Positions 36,188-48,229 are shown, counted from the first letter of the stretch. The stretch is 64,000 nt of DNA from Solen grandis (GCA_021229015.1 CM037777.1:57543608-57607607), one strand, 5' to 3'. The notes: generated by a model not told the origin, from the letters alone. Program-made: numbers and translations.

Positions 36188-39100
36188 TTAGCTCACCTGA
36201 GCACAAAGTGCTCAAGGTGAGCTTTTGTGATCGCCCTTCGTCCGGCGTCGTGCGTCGTCCGTTGTCCGTCGTCAACAATTTGCTTTAAACGACATCTCCT
36301 CTGAAACCGCTGGACAGAATTTAATGAAACTTGGCAGGAATGTTCCTTGGGTGAGACTCTACAAAAGTTGCTAAAATAAAGTTGATCCATGAAGAACTCT
36401 GGTTGCCATGGCTACAAAAAGAAAAATAATTTGAAAACTTTAAAAATCATCTCCTTCAAAACTACTGGCCAGATTTCAAAATAATTTGGTACAGATGTTC
36501 CTTGGGTCAACCTCTGCCAAAGTTGCTAAAATTATCCCGATCCGTAAAAAAACATGGCCGCCAGGGGCGGGGCTTATTTGCCTTATATGTATATAGAGGA
36601 ACATTTAAACAACATCTCCTCTGAAACCACTGGACAGAATTTGATTAAACTTGGCAGGGATGATCCTTGGGTCAACCTTCACAAAAGTTGCTAAAATAAA
36701 CTTGATCCATGTAGGACTCTGGTTGCCATGGCAACAAAAAGAGAAAAAAATAAAAAACTTTAAAAATCATCTTCTTCAAAACTACTTGCCAGATTTTAAA
36801 ATAAATTGGTACAGATGTTCCTTGGGTCAACCTCTACCAAAGTTGCTAAAATTATTCCGATCCGTAAAAAAACATGGCCGCCAGGGGCGGGGCTTATTTG
36901 CCTTATATGTATATAGAGAAACCTTTAAACAACATCTCCTCTGAAACCACAGGGCAGAATTTGATTAAACTTGGCAGGGATGATCCTTGGGTCAACCTTC
37001 ACAAAAGTTGCTAAAATAAACTTGATCCATGTAGAACTTTGGTTGCCATGGCAACAAAAAGAAAAAAAATATGAAAACTTTAAAAATCATCTTCAAAACT
37101 ACTGGCCAGATTTTAAAATAAATTGGTACAGATGTTCCTTGGGTCAACCTCTACCAAAGTTGCTTAAATTATTCCGATCCGTAAAAAAACATGGCCGCCA
37201 GGGGCGGGGCTTATTTGCCTTATATGTATATAGAGAAACCTTTAAACAACGTCTCCTCTGAAACCACTGGACAGAATTTGATTAAACTTGGCAGGGATGA
37301 TCCTTGGGTCAACCTTCACAAAAGTTGCTAAAATAAACTTGATCAATGTAGAACTCTGGTTGCCATGGCAACAAAAAGAGAAAAAAATGAAAACTTTAAA
37401 AATCATCTTCTTCAAAACTACTGGCCAGATTTTAAAATAAATTGGTACAGATGTTCCTTGGGTCAACCTCTATCAAAGTTGCTAAAATTATTCCGATCCG
37501 TAAAAAAACATGGCCGCCAGGGGCGGGGCTTATTTGCCTTTTTAGCTCACCTGAGCATAGCTCAGGGTGAGCTTTTGGGATACTTGATTGTCCGTCGGCC
37601 GTCGTCCGTCGTCAGTCGTCCGTCGTCCGTCAACAATTTTGATGTTTACACACTAGAGGCCACAGTTTTGATCCAATCTTCCTCAAACTTGGTCAAAATG
37701 TTTGTCTTGATGATATCTTGAACCCTTTCGAAAATGGGTCAGGTTGGATCAAAAAGTAGGTCAGTAGGTCAAATCTTAGAAAAAATCTTGTTTACACACT
37801 AGAGGCCACACTTTTGATCCAATCTTCCTCAAACTTGGTCAGAATGTTTGTCTTGATGATATCTTGAACCCTTTCGAAAATGGGTCAGGTTGGATCAAAA
37901 AGTAGGTCAGTAGGTCAAATCTTAGAAAAATCTTGTCGTCCGTCAACAATTTTGATGTTTACACACTAGAGGCCACACTTTTGATCCAATCTTCCTCAAA
38001 CTTGGTCAGAATGTTTGTCTTGATGATATCTTGAACCCTTTCGAAAATGGGTCAGGTTGGATCAAAAAGTAGGTCAGTAGGTCAAATCTTAGAAAAATCT
38101 TGTCGTCCGTCAACAATTTTGATGTTTACACACTAGAGGCCACACTTTTGATCCAATCTTCCTCAAACTTGGTCAGAATGTTTGTCTTGATGATATCTTG
38201 AACTCTTTCGAAAATGGGTCAGGTTGGATCAAAAAGTAGGTCAGTAGGTCAAATCTTAGAAAAATCTTGTTTACACACTAGAGGCCACAATTTTAATTCA
38301 ATCTTCCTCAAACTTGGTCAGAATGTTTGTCTTGATGATATCTTGAACCCCTTCGAAAATGGGTCAGGTTGGATCAAAAAGTAGGTCAGTAGGTCAAATC
38401 TTAGAAAAATCTTGTTTACACACTAGAGGCTACAATTTTAATCCAATCTTCCTCAAACGTGGTCAGAATGTTTGTCTTGATGATATCTTGAGCCCTTTCG
38501 AAAATGGGCAGGGCCGGACCGAAAAGTAGGTCAATAGGTCAAATCTTAGAAAAATCTTGTTTATACTCTGAGGGCAACATTTTTGGTCCAATCATTCTCA
38601 AAATTTGGCAGAATGTTTGTCATGATGATATCTTTTGTGGATGGGGTCAGAAAATTCCTGAACATTGTTTCACCTCATCATCTTAATTCTGAAGCAATCT
38701 GTTTTGTACAGGCAATGAATGATACTTTTCTCAGGTGAGCGATCTAGGGCCATCTTGGCCCTCTTGTATGTATATAGAGAAACCTTTAAACAACATCTCC
38801 TTTGAAACCACTGGACAGAATTTGATTAAACTTGGCAGGAATGATCCTTGGGTCAACCTTCACAAAAGTTGCTAAAATAAACTTGAACCATGTAGAACTC
38901 TGGTTACCATGGCAACAAAAAAAAATAAATATGAAAACTTTAAAAATCATCTTCTTCAAAACTACTGGCCAGATTTTAAAATAAATTGGTACAGATGTTC
39001 CTTGGGTCAACCTCTACCAAAGTTGCTAAAAAAATTTCCGATCCGTAAAAAACATGGCCGCCAGGGGTGGGGCTTATTTGCCTTATATGTATATAGGGAA

Positions 39101-39376
39101 AACTTTAATCAACATTTTCTCTGAAACCACTGGACAGAATTTGATTAAACTTAGCAGGAATGATCCTTGGGTCAACCTTCACAAAAGTTGCTAAAATAAA
39201 CTTGATCCATATAGAACTCTGGTTGCCATGGCTACAAAAAGAAAAAAAAATGAAAACTTTAAAAATCATCTTCTTCAAAACTACTGGCCAGATTTTAAAA
39301 TAAATTGGAACAGATGTTCCTTGGGTCAACCTATTTATCTCAGGTGAGTGATTTAGGGCCATCATGGGCCTCTTGT
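36188..39376 (-). mobile_element. Middle pearl-like element with about 318-bp units
   Basis: Opposite orientation to the outer element. TTAGCTCACCTGAGCAC tail hairpin at the left, CTCTTGT head end at the right. The core has units of about 317–320 bp with AACATCTCCTCTGAAACCAC, TTGATTAAACTTGGCAGGG, GTTGCCATGGCAAC and AACATGGCCGCCAGGGG. It is itself split at 37541 by a third element and resumes at 38767 with ATGTATATAG. Confidence 0.85.
37542..38766 (-). mobile_element. Inner pearl-like element with about 150–168-bp units
   Basis: Tail hairpin TTAGCTCACCTGAGCATAGC…GTGAGC at the left, then GTCCGTCGTCCGTC microsatellite. Six or more units follow with TTTACACACTAGAGGCCACA, CAATCTTCCTCAAACTTGG and GGGTCAGGTTGGATCAAAA. 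The right end is GGTGAGCGATCTAGGGCC…CCCTCTTGT. It interrupts the phrase TTATTTGCCTTATATGTATA of the middle element, which proves later insertion. Two unit lengths alternate depending on the presence of a CGTCCGTCAACAATTTTGAT piece. Confidence 0.87.
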
Positions 39377-39748
39377 TTATGGTTGCAATCTTGGTAGAGA
39401 GTTACCCAAGCAACATCTGTACTAAAACATTTTGAAATCTGGCCAGTAGTTTTAAAGGAGATTTTATTTTTCTTTCCGTTGCCATGACAACCAGAGTTCT
39501 ACATGGATCAAGTTTATTTTAGCAATTTTTGTTAAGGTTTACCCAAGGATCATCCCTGCCAAGTTTAATCAAATTCTGTCCAGCGGTTTCAGAGGAGATG
39601 TCGTTCAAAGCAAATTGTTGACGACAAACGCAGGGTGATCCTTATAGCTCACCATGAGCACGTTGTGCTCAGGTGAGCTAAAAATATACTTCGATATGCA
39701 TAATCTGAAAGGAAAAATGATACAAAGTGCACTGATGCAAAATCCACG

Positions 39749-39762
39749 GTCACCATGGCAAC
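39749..39762. promoter_or_regulatory. X-box-like motif outside the pearl elements
   Basis: GTCACCATGGCAAC fits the RFX-factor X-box pattern (GTNRCC–2–RGYAAC) except at position 4. It lies just outside the outer pearl-like element and about 490 bp from a CRE-like site. Function is untested. Confidence 0.35.
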
Positions 39763-39877
39763 GTCGGGTAACGTTGAGCCAGGGACTTTATATCCTGTCT
39801 ATAATTTATGTATACATGTATACGAAATATATAATCCCTGGTTAAACGGTGTAACTTCCTAATTAAGGGATATGCCA

Positions 39878-40147
39878 TCAGCAAAGTATGACACATCTGA
39901 AAAAATAGTTCTTCGAAATATTTTTCTTTGCACGGTACACCCCACACTTCTTGCAACTACGGATCCACTCGTCAAAAACAAACTGAAAGTTGGACAACTC
40001 CTTAATTTTGTTTACTTTTCCTGACTTCGTGCACGTCCATTCAACCTTGGGCTGTCGGCAACATCGTGCGAGGGATCGTTTTTGAAGACCCTGAATCACT
40101 CCTATAATTATCACGGCTGATCCATAGTCATTTAGAGCGTTACACAC
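39878..40147 (-). CDS. Unassigned Cys-rich open frame
   Basis: This minus-strand frame stays open for about 98 codons and reads in part NALNDYGSAVIIIGVIQGLQ, RSLARCCRQPKVEWTC and DEWIRSCKKCGVYRAKK. The composition looks more protein-like than the surrounding AT-rich DNA, and a possible acceptor (TTTTGTGTATCAG) precedes it near 40148. I recognise no family; it is not PRPS or PDZD8. It could be an exon of an unseen gene, a transposon fragment or chance. Confidence 0.25.
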   Translation of the reverse strand: MCNALNDYGSAVIIIGVIQGLQKRSLARCCRQPKVEWTCTKSGKVNKIKELSNFQFVFDEWIRSCKKCGVYRAKKNISKNYFFRCVILC

Positions 40148-40243
40148 TGATACACAAAACTTGGAACATGAAATATTTCAGAAATAGCGCTGCTTCAGTG
40201 TCATATAGATTTACGATTTTCGCATATGCTCCTTTGGAGGAAG

Positions 40244-40251
40244 TGACGTCA
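40244..40251. promoter_or_regulatory. CRE-like site
   Basis: TGACGTCA, the full palindromic cAMP-response element, in a locally less AT-rich stretch (40235–40310). It could mark a promoter for the unassigned minus-strand frame or for the unlocated 5' end of PRPS. The placement is suggestive only. Confidence 0.35.
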
Positions 40252-40311
40252 GATCAGACCATGACATAACGTAGGAGTTGGCAGAAAGGGCGCGGAAGCC
40301 GTACGTATATT

Positions 40312-42300
40312 TAGGGCAGTTTTTGACAAAAGGAATATGCCTTTATGTGATCTTAAAGACGAGCAAACATGTGACGAGTTTCACGAGTTAGGAAATTTGC
40401 TCCAATCAACGTAACTTATTTCTCTCTTTGTCAAATATAGGAAGAAGGGTTTTCAATGGCCGGTTCCAGAGGTTTACTTGGAAAAAAATCTTCACGGCCT
40501 TCGGCGGGGATCGAACTGCCGACATGTGGATTTAAGGTCAATGAACACTTTTTTGAAGAATCACGGCTCACATTGTCCCCTGAAGTGACCCGATGATCCA
40601 CGTCGACTGAAATAAATAAATGTACTTTTTCCGATGATATTATTATTATCATCATTATGGAATTTAGTGCATTTTTTTTTTTTTTTGCCTGATTAGCTTA
40701 TATAATACCATCTGATGTCTGATGTTTTCTGTGTTCAGCATTGGATCAACACGAAATCATGTTGCAGTCAAACACATTCATATCCTGATGTTTATTTACC
40801 GGTTCACATGTTCTTATTTTCAAAACTACATTTAATTATTTTTTGTACGACTGGGTGGATAAATGTTCACAGTATATTGTCTATTCCATGGACAAATCAA
40901 TATACACGTATTTTCAATATGACAAAGCCATTCATATCACCTCCTGATTTAAAATTTTTACCGAAAATATTGCCACATAAGCGGTAATTACACCCACTCA
41001 TATATACGAATCTTAGCAGCAAAATCACATTTGAACACACGTACCAGTATTGTAGAGCTAATAAAATCCACATTACATCATTCCATTTGGTAAATTTCGC
41101 GAAACATTGTTTCTGGCATGCCGGTGCCTAGCTGTGAATAAAAATAAAATTCATTTTCCTATATGATTAGTTTCCATGGTCAAAGTTTGAGGATATTCTA
41201 TATTGCTTGATGTATACGAAAGTTGTATTCGGTCGACTCTGCTGCCGCTCGCTATGATAATAAATCCTTAACCTCAATGAAAGTTAAGGATAATTTCAGT
41301 GCCCATTAATGATATAAATCTTTCTAAAACAATGTGTTCTATATGATATCAATGACTACTTAAAAAATACAGTTAAAGACATCGCAATCTTATATATAGT
41401 ACAGCCTCATCCCGGCAGCTAAGGGATGACAGCTAGGATAAGGAAATAAGCTTTGCATGCGACAAACTAGCTATTCAACTATTTCGTCGTTATCCATGAA
41501 TCGACTGTTGTTATTGTGACTCAAATTTCGAAGACATTCCATCTTGTATCTCTGCAAGAAACGTGTTTTAGATGAACAATGAGCAGAATGCTAAAGTTGA
41601 TTATGCGTAGCTTGAAATAATTAACTTTGATCAGAAAACGTATTATTTGTGACTGATTGGCCAAATGGCTCATTCCATAGAAACATTCGGTCATTTTTCA
41701 TTCTAATTCACAATTAGTAAAGCATTAACAGGGCCAACAGTTTGTCAGCAGGACACGTTTAAGGTAGGCTTTAAATAAAATTGTAAACTTGATTTTACCC
41801 AAAACTGATTAGAAAATATAAAACCGGACAAATACATTATATATCCACTGCGTTTCACGCAACATGTAAATAGTAAAACTGTTGTCTACTCAAACTGATG
41901 TCTTATTTTCCGATTGAACAGTGCGTATATATACATATATATATATAATAAGAAACTAATTCAGTCAGAATATTGTATTAATTAAACCTATATTTCAGCT
42001 AGTTGTCATCTCAAACAATGCTGCGTAACCTTTTTCCTTTGAGTATAGTTACTAATATCTACTAATGATAATCGTTAAGATAATCGATTCCAGCTCGGGG
42101 AAGTAGGATTATACTTGGTTACAAAATGATTGTGATGATGATAATCAGGGACTCTATACATGTATATAGACAGTAATACACAGTAAATGGAGTCTGAATG
42201 TGATAATCATGTTTTAATATTTTCTTGTTATAAATATATATTATCTACAGAAATACACCCAATATTCTCTCAAACATTACATAACAGCACCGTATTACTG
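40312..42300. other. Intergenic, no gene seen
   Basis: AT-rich. About 40465–40530 has a tRNA-like GGGGATCGAACTGCCGAC piece, probably a SINE remnant. An AT-rich (ATAT)n tract lies near 41927–41948. No coding exon was found, including no PRPS N-terminus. Confidence 0.4.
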
Positions 42301-42329
42301 TTAACACAGAGATTTTAAATATATGTGTA

Positions 42330-42528
42330 GGCCTACCGCTTGATGCGCAAGCAGTAGCAACGAGAACGACGCTGGCACTCATCGGTTTGCTCCCTTGAAA
42401 TATCTTCACCCGCTAGTACTCGGCGAAATCCGTATGTCCTCGGAAATAATATGGCGACTGACCAGTTGGCTGAACAAAGTTTATAAACATCGTGAAGAAA
42501 ATTTCATTAGAAATGGCCTAAAAGAAAA
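42330..42528 (+). other. Possible non-coding first exon of the HhH gene
   Basis: A less AT-rich patch with CG dinucleotides ends at GAAAA|GTAAGTTG, a strong donor at 42529. It holds only an 11-codon ATG frame (MATDQLAEQSL). The first coding exon of the HhH gene at 48230 begins right after an acceptor with an untranslated leader, so a separate 5' exon is required; this is the best candidate seen. The start is not defined. Confidence 0.35.
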
Positions 42529-42530
42529 GT

Positions 42531-43087
42531 AAGTTGCTTTTTCATTTGGAAATAATCATTAATTTGTATTGTTGATAGTAATTCGTAGTAGATTTACTGA
42601 AAAACAATCGGAATATCAAGAAAATAGCGTTTACACAGTGCTTTGTTTGAGAAAATTGGAAACCACAAGTAAAACGATATCAGAACCACGCCTTTCGTAG
42701 AGTTCTTTTTCATATTTTCGACAGTTATTTCACAGGAAATAAGAACGTCCTTACAGGTTTCATAAATTTCCTACCGGTTTTCGATTTTATACTTAATCGA
42801 TAACCCTATCAAATAAGTTACACCTTGATAGATCTAGAGAAAATCACTAAGTCTGTTTTCTATGTCCTTTTTTTTTTTTTTCTTTCGATTTAATTAGCCC
42901 TCTTTCAAAGTACAGAAGATTATGTGCATATCTCTCTCCATCCACTCCCCCCATGCACATTAATGTGACAAAAACCCATGTCCTGGTGTATTCTTAAGGC
43001 AAGTTCAGGCTCCCTCGCTTGTAATTTTCTGTATTGGTCCAACCACAATTGCTATGACTTCCAGTGCTGTGCCAGACATAGCAAGGA
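42531..43087. other. Putative intron, no gene seen
   Basis: AT-rich sequence with a T run at 42868–42882; nothing else recognised. Confidence 0.4.
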
Positions 43088-43283
43088 AGCCATGGTTAAG
43101 TGGACTGGTAAAATAGCACCCTGTTTCTATGGTAAAGTACCTTCTGCGGATCAGAAGGTTGTGGTTTTGAACTTTGTTGGGGGCATGAATTTTTCATGAC
43201 CTCCCCAGGCAGTCACAAAGTACTGGTCCAATTCATGAACCATGGAGAGACTTTAGAATAAGTTGTCTGAACTTGTTTCCCAA
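43088..43283 (+). mobile_element. Degraded tRNA-derived SINE, third family
   Basis: Plus-strand copy of the family at 17958 and 51420: CCATGGTTAAGTGGACTGGT, GTTGTGGTTTTGAACTTTG, TTTTTCATGACCTCCCCAGG, then CTTGTTTCCCAATTGATGC. Both boxes are eroded. Confidence 0.55.
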
Positions 43284-44738
43284 TTGATGCAAAATGAATA
43301 TGTTCATAATAATAATCTTAACATAGCCAGTGCAAAGGTATGGTTAAAAACAGGAAAAAATCTGGCATATTTATTTTATTAGCTTATCTTTTGACCTCCC
43401 TAATGTTTGTCTTTATCCTATCTTTCAAACTGGATCTCATATGATATTTAGCATCACATATTCATCTGTGGAATAAGTCAGATAACTGGTAATTCATGAG
43501 CTATACAGAGACAACCAGATTTTTACCTAGTACCTTACGTTTTGCAATTTTAAGAACCCAGGGTATCCAATTTAAAAGAAAGTCCTTTTTTGACTTGACC
43601 TTTCATATTGGAAATAACAACTTATGGGATGCAAAGAAACATTACGATTGCACATCTCTAAATGTGAGTAAGTTGTAACACATTATTTTTAGTAATAAAG
43701 CAGGGTTTAATATTAACTTTTTTCATTTTGGGGTCATGTGTCCCCTAATAGTTAGAATTTGGGAGTCATTTGAAATTTTGGGGGGACGTGCTGAATTTAA
43801 ATACTTATTACTTTGTATAATAATTAGTAACTGTTTTATGATCAGTCTTGTAAAGGAGGCCTACTTATCTTGGAGTGCGCACTATACCGGTAAATGGATG
43901 ATTAGTATTCAATTTTCTGAAAATGAATGTTTCAAGCTAGTTTTTATTATTGCATCATTGATGGCGCTTTGGTATGAAATTTTAGGGCCATTTCATCTTA
44001 GACTGCGTTAAAACGTAAAAATTTGTTTGTCATCAAAAACCTGATAAAGCATAGCCAAATTCTGAAATTCATATTTTCAGGGTTTCCCTTGCTTTTTTTT
44101 TTAAAGCAGTCCAATTGAGCTTCTCATATATGAAAATAAGACAAATTTTGAAATATATGGTGGTAATTTACACAAATTTAGGGTCAAAATAGATTATTTT
44201 TTGTGTCCTTGAAAATCCTGATATAGTTAACTTATGTAAATCATAATTTTTTCCAAATGGAAAAATTGTCTGTATTCCCTACAGATGTCAGAAGTACTAA
44301 ATATTGTGGAAAATATTAAGATTAGATTAGAACCACAGACCCCATAATTTGCTCTCATGCATCCTACCATTGGACTATCCTGCTCCTCAAGTACTGCATT
44401 TTGAATGATAAGTTGATAAATGATAAGGTGATAAGTAGTTTCATTGTAGCTTTAGTTACTTGTATTTATTATAATATCATAATTCATATGCAAATCACTA
44501 TAGCTAAACTGAAACTGTATACTGGATTATATATTCACATGTTGCATTGTCTGTGTCAGTGACTACAATCGACAGTACTTACAGTTTAAGTCTTGTTTTT
44601 GTGTGTAACACAGTACTGAAATTGAGTGACTGCAGACATATTGTTGAAAACAAGTGTTGAACACCAAAGACATGATTTTTGAATTGTTGCTCTGAAAACA
44701 AGTTTTAAGTAGTGAGTCATTTAAGTCATGACAAATTT
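43284..44738. other. Putative intron, no gene seen
   Basis: AT-rich. 43720–43790 carries repeated TTGGGG and TCCCCTAA words, and 44330–44400 has a tRNA-like piece (ATTGGACTATCCTGC), probably SINE debris. No coding exon was recognised. Confidence 0.4.
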
Positions 44739-44740
44739 TA

Positions 44741-45517
44741 CGAGGGGTGTTCAGAGAGTTTGCAGAAAAGTGTTTGCATTTCTTTATGTTAGATGGCAGA
44801 TTTTAGAAACTGCACTATGAGTAGGTCGATATATTGCCATTTTAATGTTCAAAAATTAGATCTGTACCCCTCTTGTGGAATAAAATATGATTTCCGTATT
44901 AACTTCATTATTGTCCTCCCGGCCCAAAATTTGGTCATTTTGTTGAAAATTGTCTCAAATTATAGCATCTCAAATGCACAATTTTCACCGGACACCTTTC
45001 AAACTACATACAGATTATGCGAGAACAGTTGCAATGTCGTTTATGGGATCATTTTGATTTCTGAAATATAAATAAATGATGCATTAACTGCTAACTGATA
45101 CAAAAATGAGCAAAAACAGCTATCAAGTTTTGTGTTCTGAATGAAACTTCCAAGACTAAAACTATAAAAATTATATGTAATGCCTATAGTTAAACTGCAG
45201 AGAGAAAACTGATATTCAAATGTTACAAACAGTTTGAGTAGGACAGGGAAAATATGTTGATTACGAGCACAGTGGCCATCAAGTGACTAAGATGATGTTG
45301 CATGACGTTGCTGTCCAAGAGTTGCTTTGCAGAGTTTGTCACATTGCAGTCCCTTATATTATGTACAGGATGGACTGTAGCAACGGGACTGTCTTCAACA
45401 TAATTCATGACTAGCTACATATACATGATAAATTTTACTGGTCAGAATTTTCAAATATAATTTTTGTGTAATAAAGAAATGTGAGCACTTTTCCACAAAC
45501 TTTGTGAACAACCCTTT
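44741..45517. mobile_element. Mariner-type element, non-autonomous
   Basis: Terminal inverted repeats of about 46 bp, close to 78% alike, share GTTCA, AGTTTG, AAAAGTG and CATTTCTTTA. TA dinucleotides flank both ends (44739–44740 and 45518–45519). Length is 777 bp. No transposase catalytic motif could be read. Confidence 0.72.
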
Positions 45518-45858
45518 TACATTGATAGTTTTTAACAATTTCTGATGCAATGCTCATTGTGTAGAGAAACTTCTGTTTGTCTTAAAAATGTGATTTTTTT
45601 TAACATTTGACTATAAATTATTTTCTCAAGCATTCACATGTAATAAAAACTATACCAGTATATTAGCGGTACATGTATACACTTTATATTGTTTTGCTTT
45701 CATTAGATAAGTGGCATGGATGACTTGTCATGATTGGCCACTTAAAAGTTTTGTTTTTCTTAGTAAAGATTATACCTACAGTTAGAGAGAACTTCAAGTG
45801 CCTGTTATTTATATCCACACATTCTTGTCAATTTAGTTATGAGTTTTCTAGTCATTAT

Positions 45859-46082
45859 TTAACCCTTTCCCTCATATAGACTCATTTTGACGCACTCAAC
45901 AGGTACCACATAAAGCCTGATCTGCAGAAAACCACAGTTAAATCTTACCAAATTTAATTACAAAATCCTCATTTCCTGACCACTAAGGAGCAGCGAACAG
46001 CATAAAACCTGATCAGGCTGGTCTGGTTTTATGCTGTTCGCATAGGTCTTTTCATGGTGTCCTCTATGAGGGATAGGGTTAA
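45859..46082 (-). mobile_element. piggyBac-like MITE, copy 4, hairpin tip deleted
   Basis: 224 bp with TTAA at both ends. It differs from sister copies by loss of 18 bp that form the tip of the central palindrome (the stretch CCTGCGAGTTACTCGCAG). Confidence 0.85.
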
Positions 46083-46589
46083 AGGAGATGCCCCAGTGTT
46101 TCATGGCAAGGGATTACCATTATTTCTTACTAATAATTCCATTCACCTGTTTGTAGTATAAGAGATAAACAGTGAACACATTGTATGCTCTATGCAGGGT
46201 TTTCAACAATAATCATGCAAGTTTTACACAAACTGGCATTTTTTTTGGGGGGGGTGGGGGTGGTGGTAGATTTTTCTTGGACTCCTATCTTATTATATAG
46301 AGGGACTAGACAACACTCTCTGACCACACCCATCACTGTATCCAGCATAATGGACAATAATTGCTATAATCAGCACCCAGTCCCATGGTGTATCACTGTC
46401 CCCTTGACACACAGTTGTGCATCACTTTGGTCCAAAGGTCATTCAGTGGTTGACCAACACCTTTACAGACATCACAGACACCTGGGTGTGTGACATTTTT
46501 AATCTTAACCTAATAAAAGATTTTGTCAAACAACGATCAGGAGTTAAAAGTTTCATTAAATATAAAATGGAACTGGTCCCAACTGATTG

Positions 46590-46700
46590 CTTAGAGCTGT
46601 AGCTGGAAGATTGTAGGTTCAACCCCGACCACAACATACACAAAAGTTATTATAATGGTACTGATATGTGTTTATCTCCCTTGCTTGGTGTTTAGTATAC
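46590..46700 (+). mobile_element. SINE fragment
   Basis: A box-B-like GGTTCAACCCC followed by GACCACAACATACACAAAAG and CTCCCTTGCTTGGTGTTTAG resembles the 50391 SINE family. Confidence 0.5.
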
Positions 46701-47840
46701 AGTTTCAGGAATGCTTAACTTTGTGTCTAAATTTTCTGGACAAAAATAGGATATCCAATGTAAGGACCTGAAAAAAAAAATTAACAACAAAAAAGAAACA
46801 ATTTGTTGCAATATTAATCATATGTAACTGGGTGTGGTTATATACAACTTGTGTCTCCTGCTGTAAGCAGAGGTGACACATAGGGATCACTTTTATGCTG
46901 TTTGTCCATCCATCTGTCACACTTTCTTCTGTCATGCTTCAGCAGGTGACACATGCGTTCCAAAGAACACCTCTGTCTATATTTCTGACAAGGTCCCCAA
47001 AATATAAACCAAAAACAAACAAAATGAAAAGAAGTGGTTTATGGTTGATTGATATTATTGTTGGTAAATCATGAAGAACATGGATGTGACTGGCAGTGAT
47101 TATTTACAGCAATTTTATTTGTTGATGATTTTACATGCCATAAAAATGGTGATAAAACCTTGTTCAGTTAATTTACCTTGGATTTAAATATACATTTGGT
47201 CAGGAACAAGACCTTTGTGTATCTTCAGTTTGAAGGTAAGGCAGACAGTTTTCAGATGTTCAAAATTTCAATTATTACTCAGTTAACTTATTAATGAAAA
47301 CCCTGAAGCAGTAAATTATAACAAAAAGGATGATTTTTATGTAAAAGCAGATTTATCAAAATATGATCTTAATTAATGAATTTAGTAATCTCTGAGTCAG
47401 CCTGCTTAATCAGTTGATTTTGATTTTTCTTTGATTTCAACCATTACCATAATAAAAAAAAATCTTTTTTTCTTTTTCACTCTGAAAAAAGAATGGTGTA
47501 TGTATATTTCAGTGTTCAAAATAAATTATTAGACTGAGTCAACTTAAATTGTCCACCAAACATAAGAAGCTGTCTGATAGACTGACTGGAACAGTCAAGT
47601 AATAGTCCAGTTTTACTTTACCTCATGAATATTCATGTACATATTTACTGAACTTCAAACTGTATAATGAATATATGAAACAATGAATTCCCCTTTGCTG
47701 TACTGGGTAGAATCTGACCCACAATATTGAATTAGCAAACAGGGAAGACCCTGCTAACAACACTCCTTGAAAAGAGCGGACTGATCTGGGTCATCTCTGT
47801 TTGCCAAGACATCAAAACATGTCAATATGAGGTAAAGGAT
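46701..47840. other. Putative intron, no gene seen
   Basis: No exon found. 47690–47830 is a diverged dispersed repeat (GAATTAGCAAACAGGGAAGA, GGTCATCTCTGTTTGCCAA) related to pieces at 18400–18520 and 60610–60690. Confidence 0.4.
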
Positions 47841-48082
47841 TTAACCCTTTTCCTCATATAGACTCATTTTGATGCACTCAATAGGTACCACATAAAGCCT
47901 GATCTGCAGAAAGCCAAACTCAAACCTTACCAAATTTAATTGTAAAATCCTCATTACCAGACCACTGAGGAGCAGCGAACAGCATAAAACCTGATCAGCC
48001 TGCGAGTTACTCGCAGGCTGATCTGGTTTTATGCTGTTCGCATAGGTCTTTTCATGGTATCCTCTATGAGGGAAAGGGTTAA
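47841..48082 (-). mobile_element. piggyBac-like palindromic MITE, copy 5
   Basis: 242 bp with TTAA ends and the intact central palindrome, about 150 bp upstream of the first HhH coding exon. Confidence 0.87.
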
Positions 48083-48229
48083 AGTAGGATAATTATTTAG
48101 GTCATCCAGTAAAATAAGATCAGTCCAGTGAAAATTTCAGGCTGAGTTGACCAGTGTCCAGTACCTGTAGAGTTAGTAAATAAAGTTTCTTTTGAAGACA
48201 AGTACAATGTAGTATGGGGTTTGTTTTAG

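Larger units (their letters stand above)
35877..39681 (+). mobile_element. Outer pearl-like element of a three-level nest
   Basis: The left end is ACAAGAGGGCCATATAGGCC at 35877; the right end is a hairpin around GAGCACGTTGTGCTC and GTGAGCTAAAA at about 39650–39681. Its body is interrupted after GGCCATG (36184) by a minus-oriented element and resumes at 39377 with GGTTGCAATCTTGGTAGAG. The two halves join into the usual body when the inner element is removed. Confidence 0.8.

Noticed and set aside
44793..45071. 92-codon frame inside the mariner-type element as transposase
   Set aside because: No DDE/D motif, helix-turn-helix or similarity to mariner transposase is visible.
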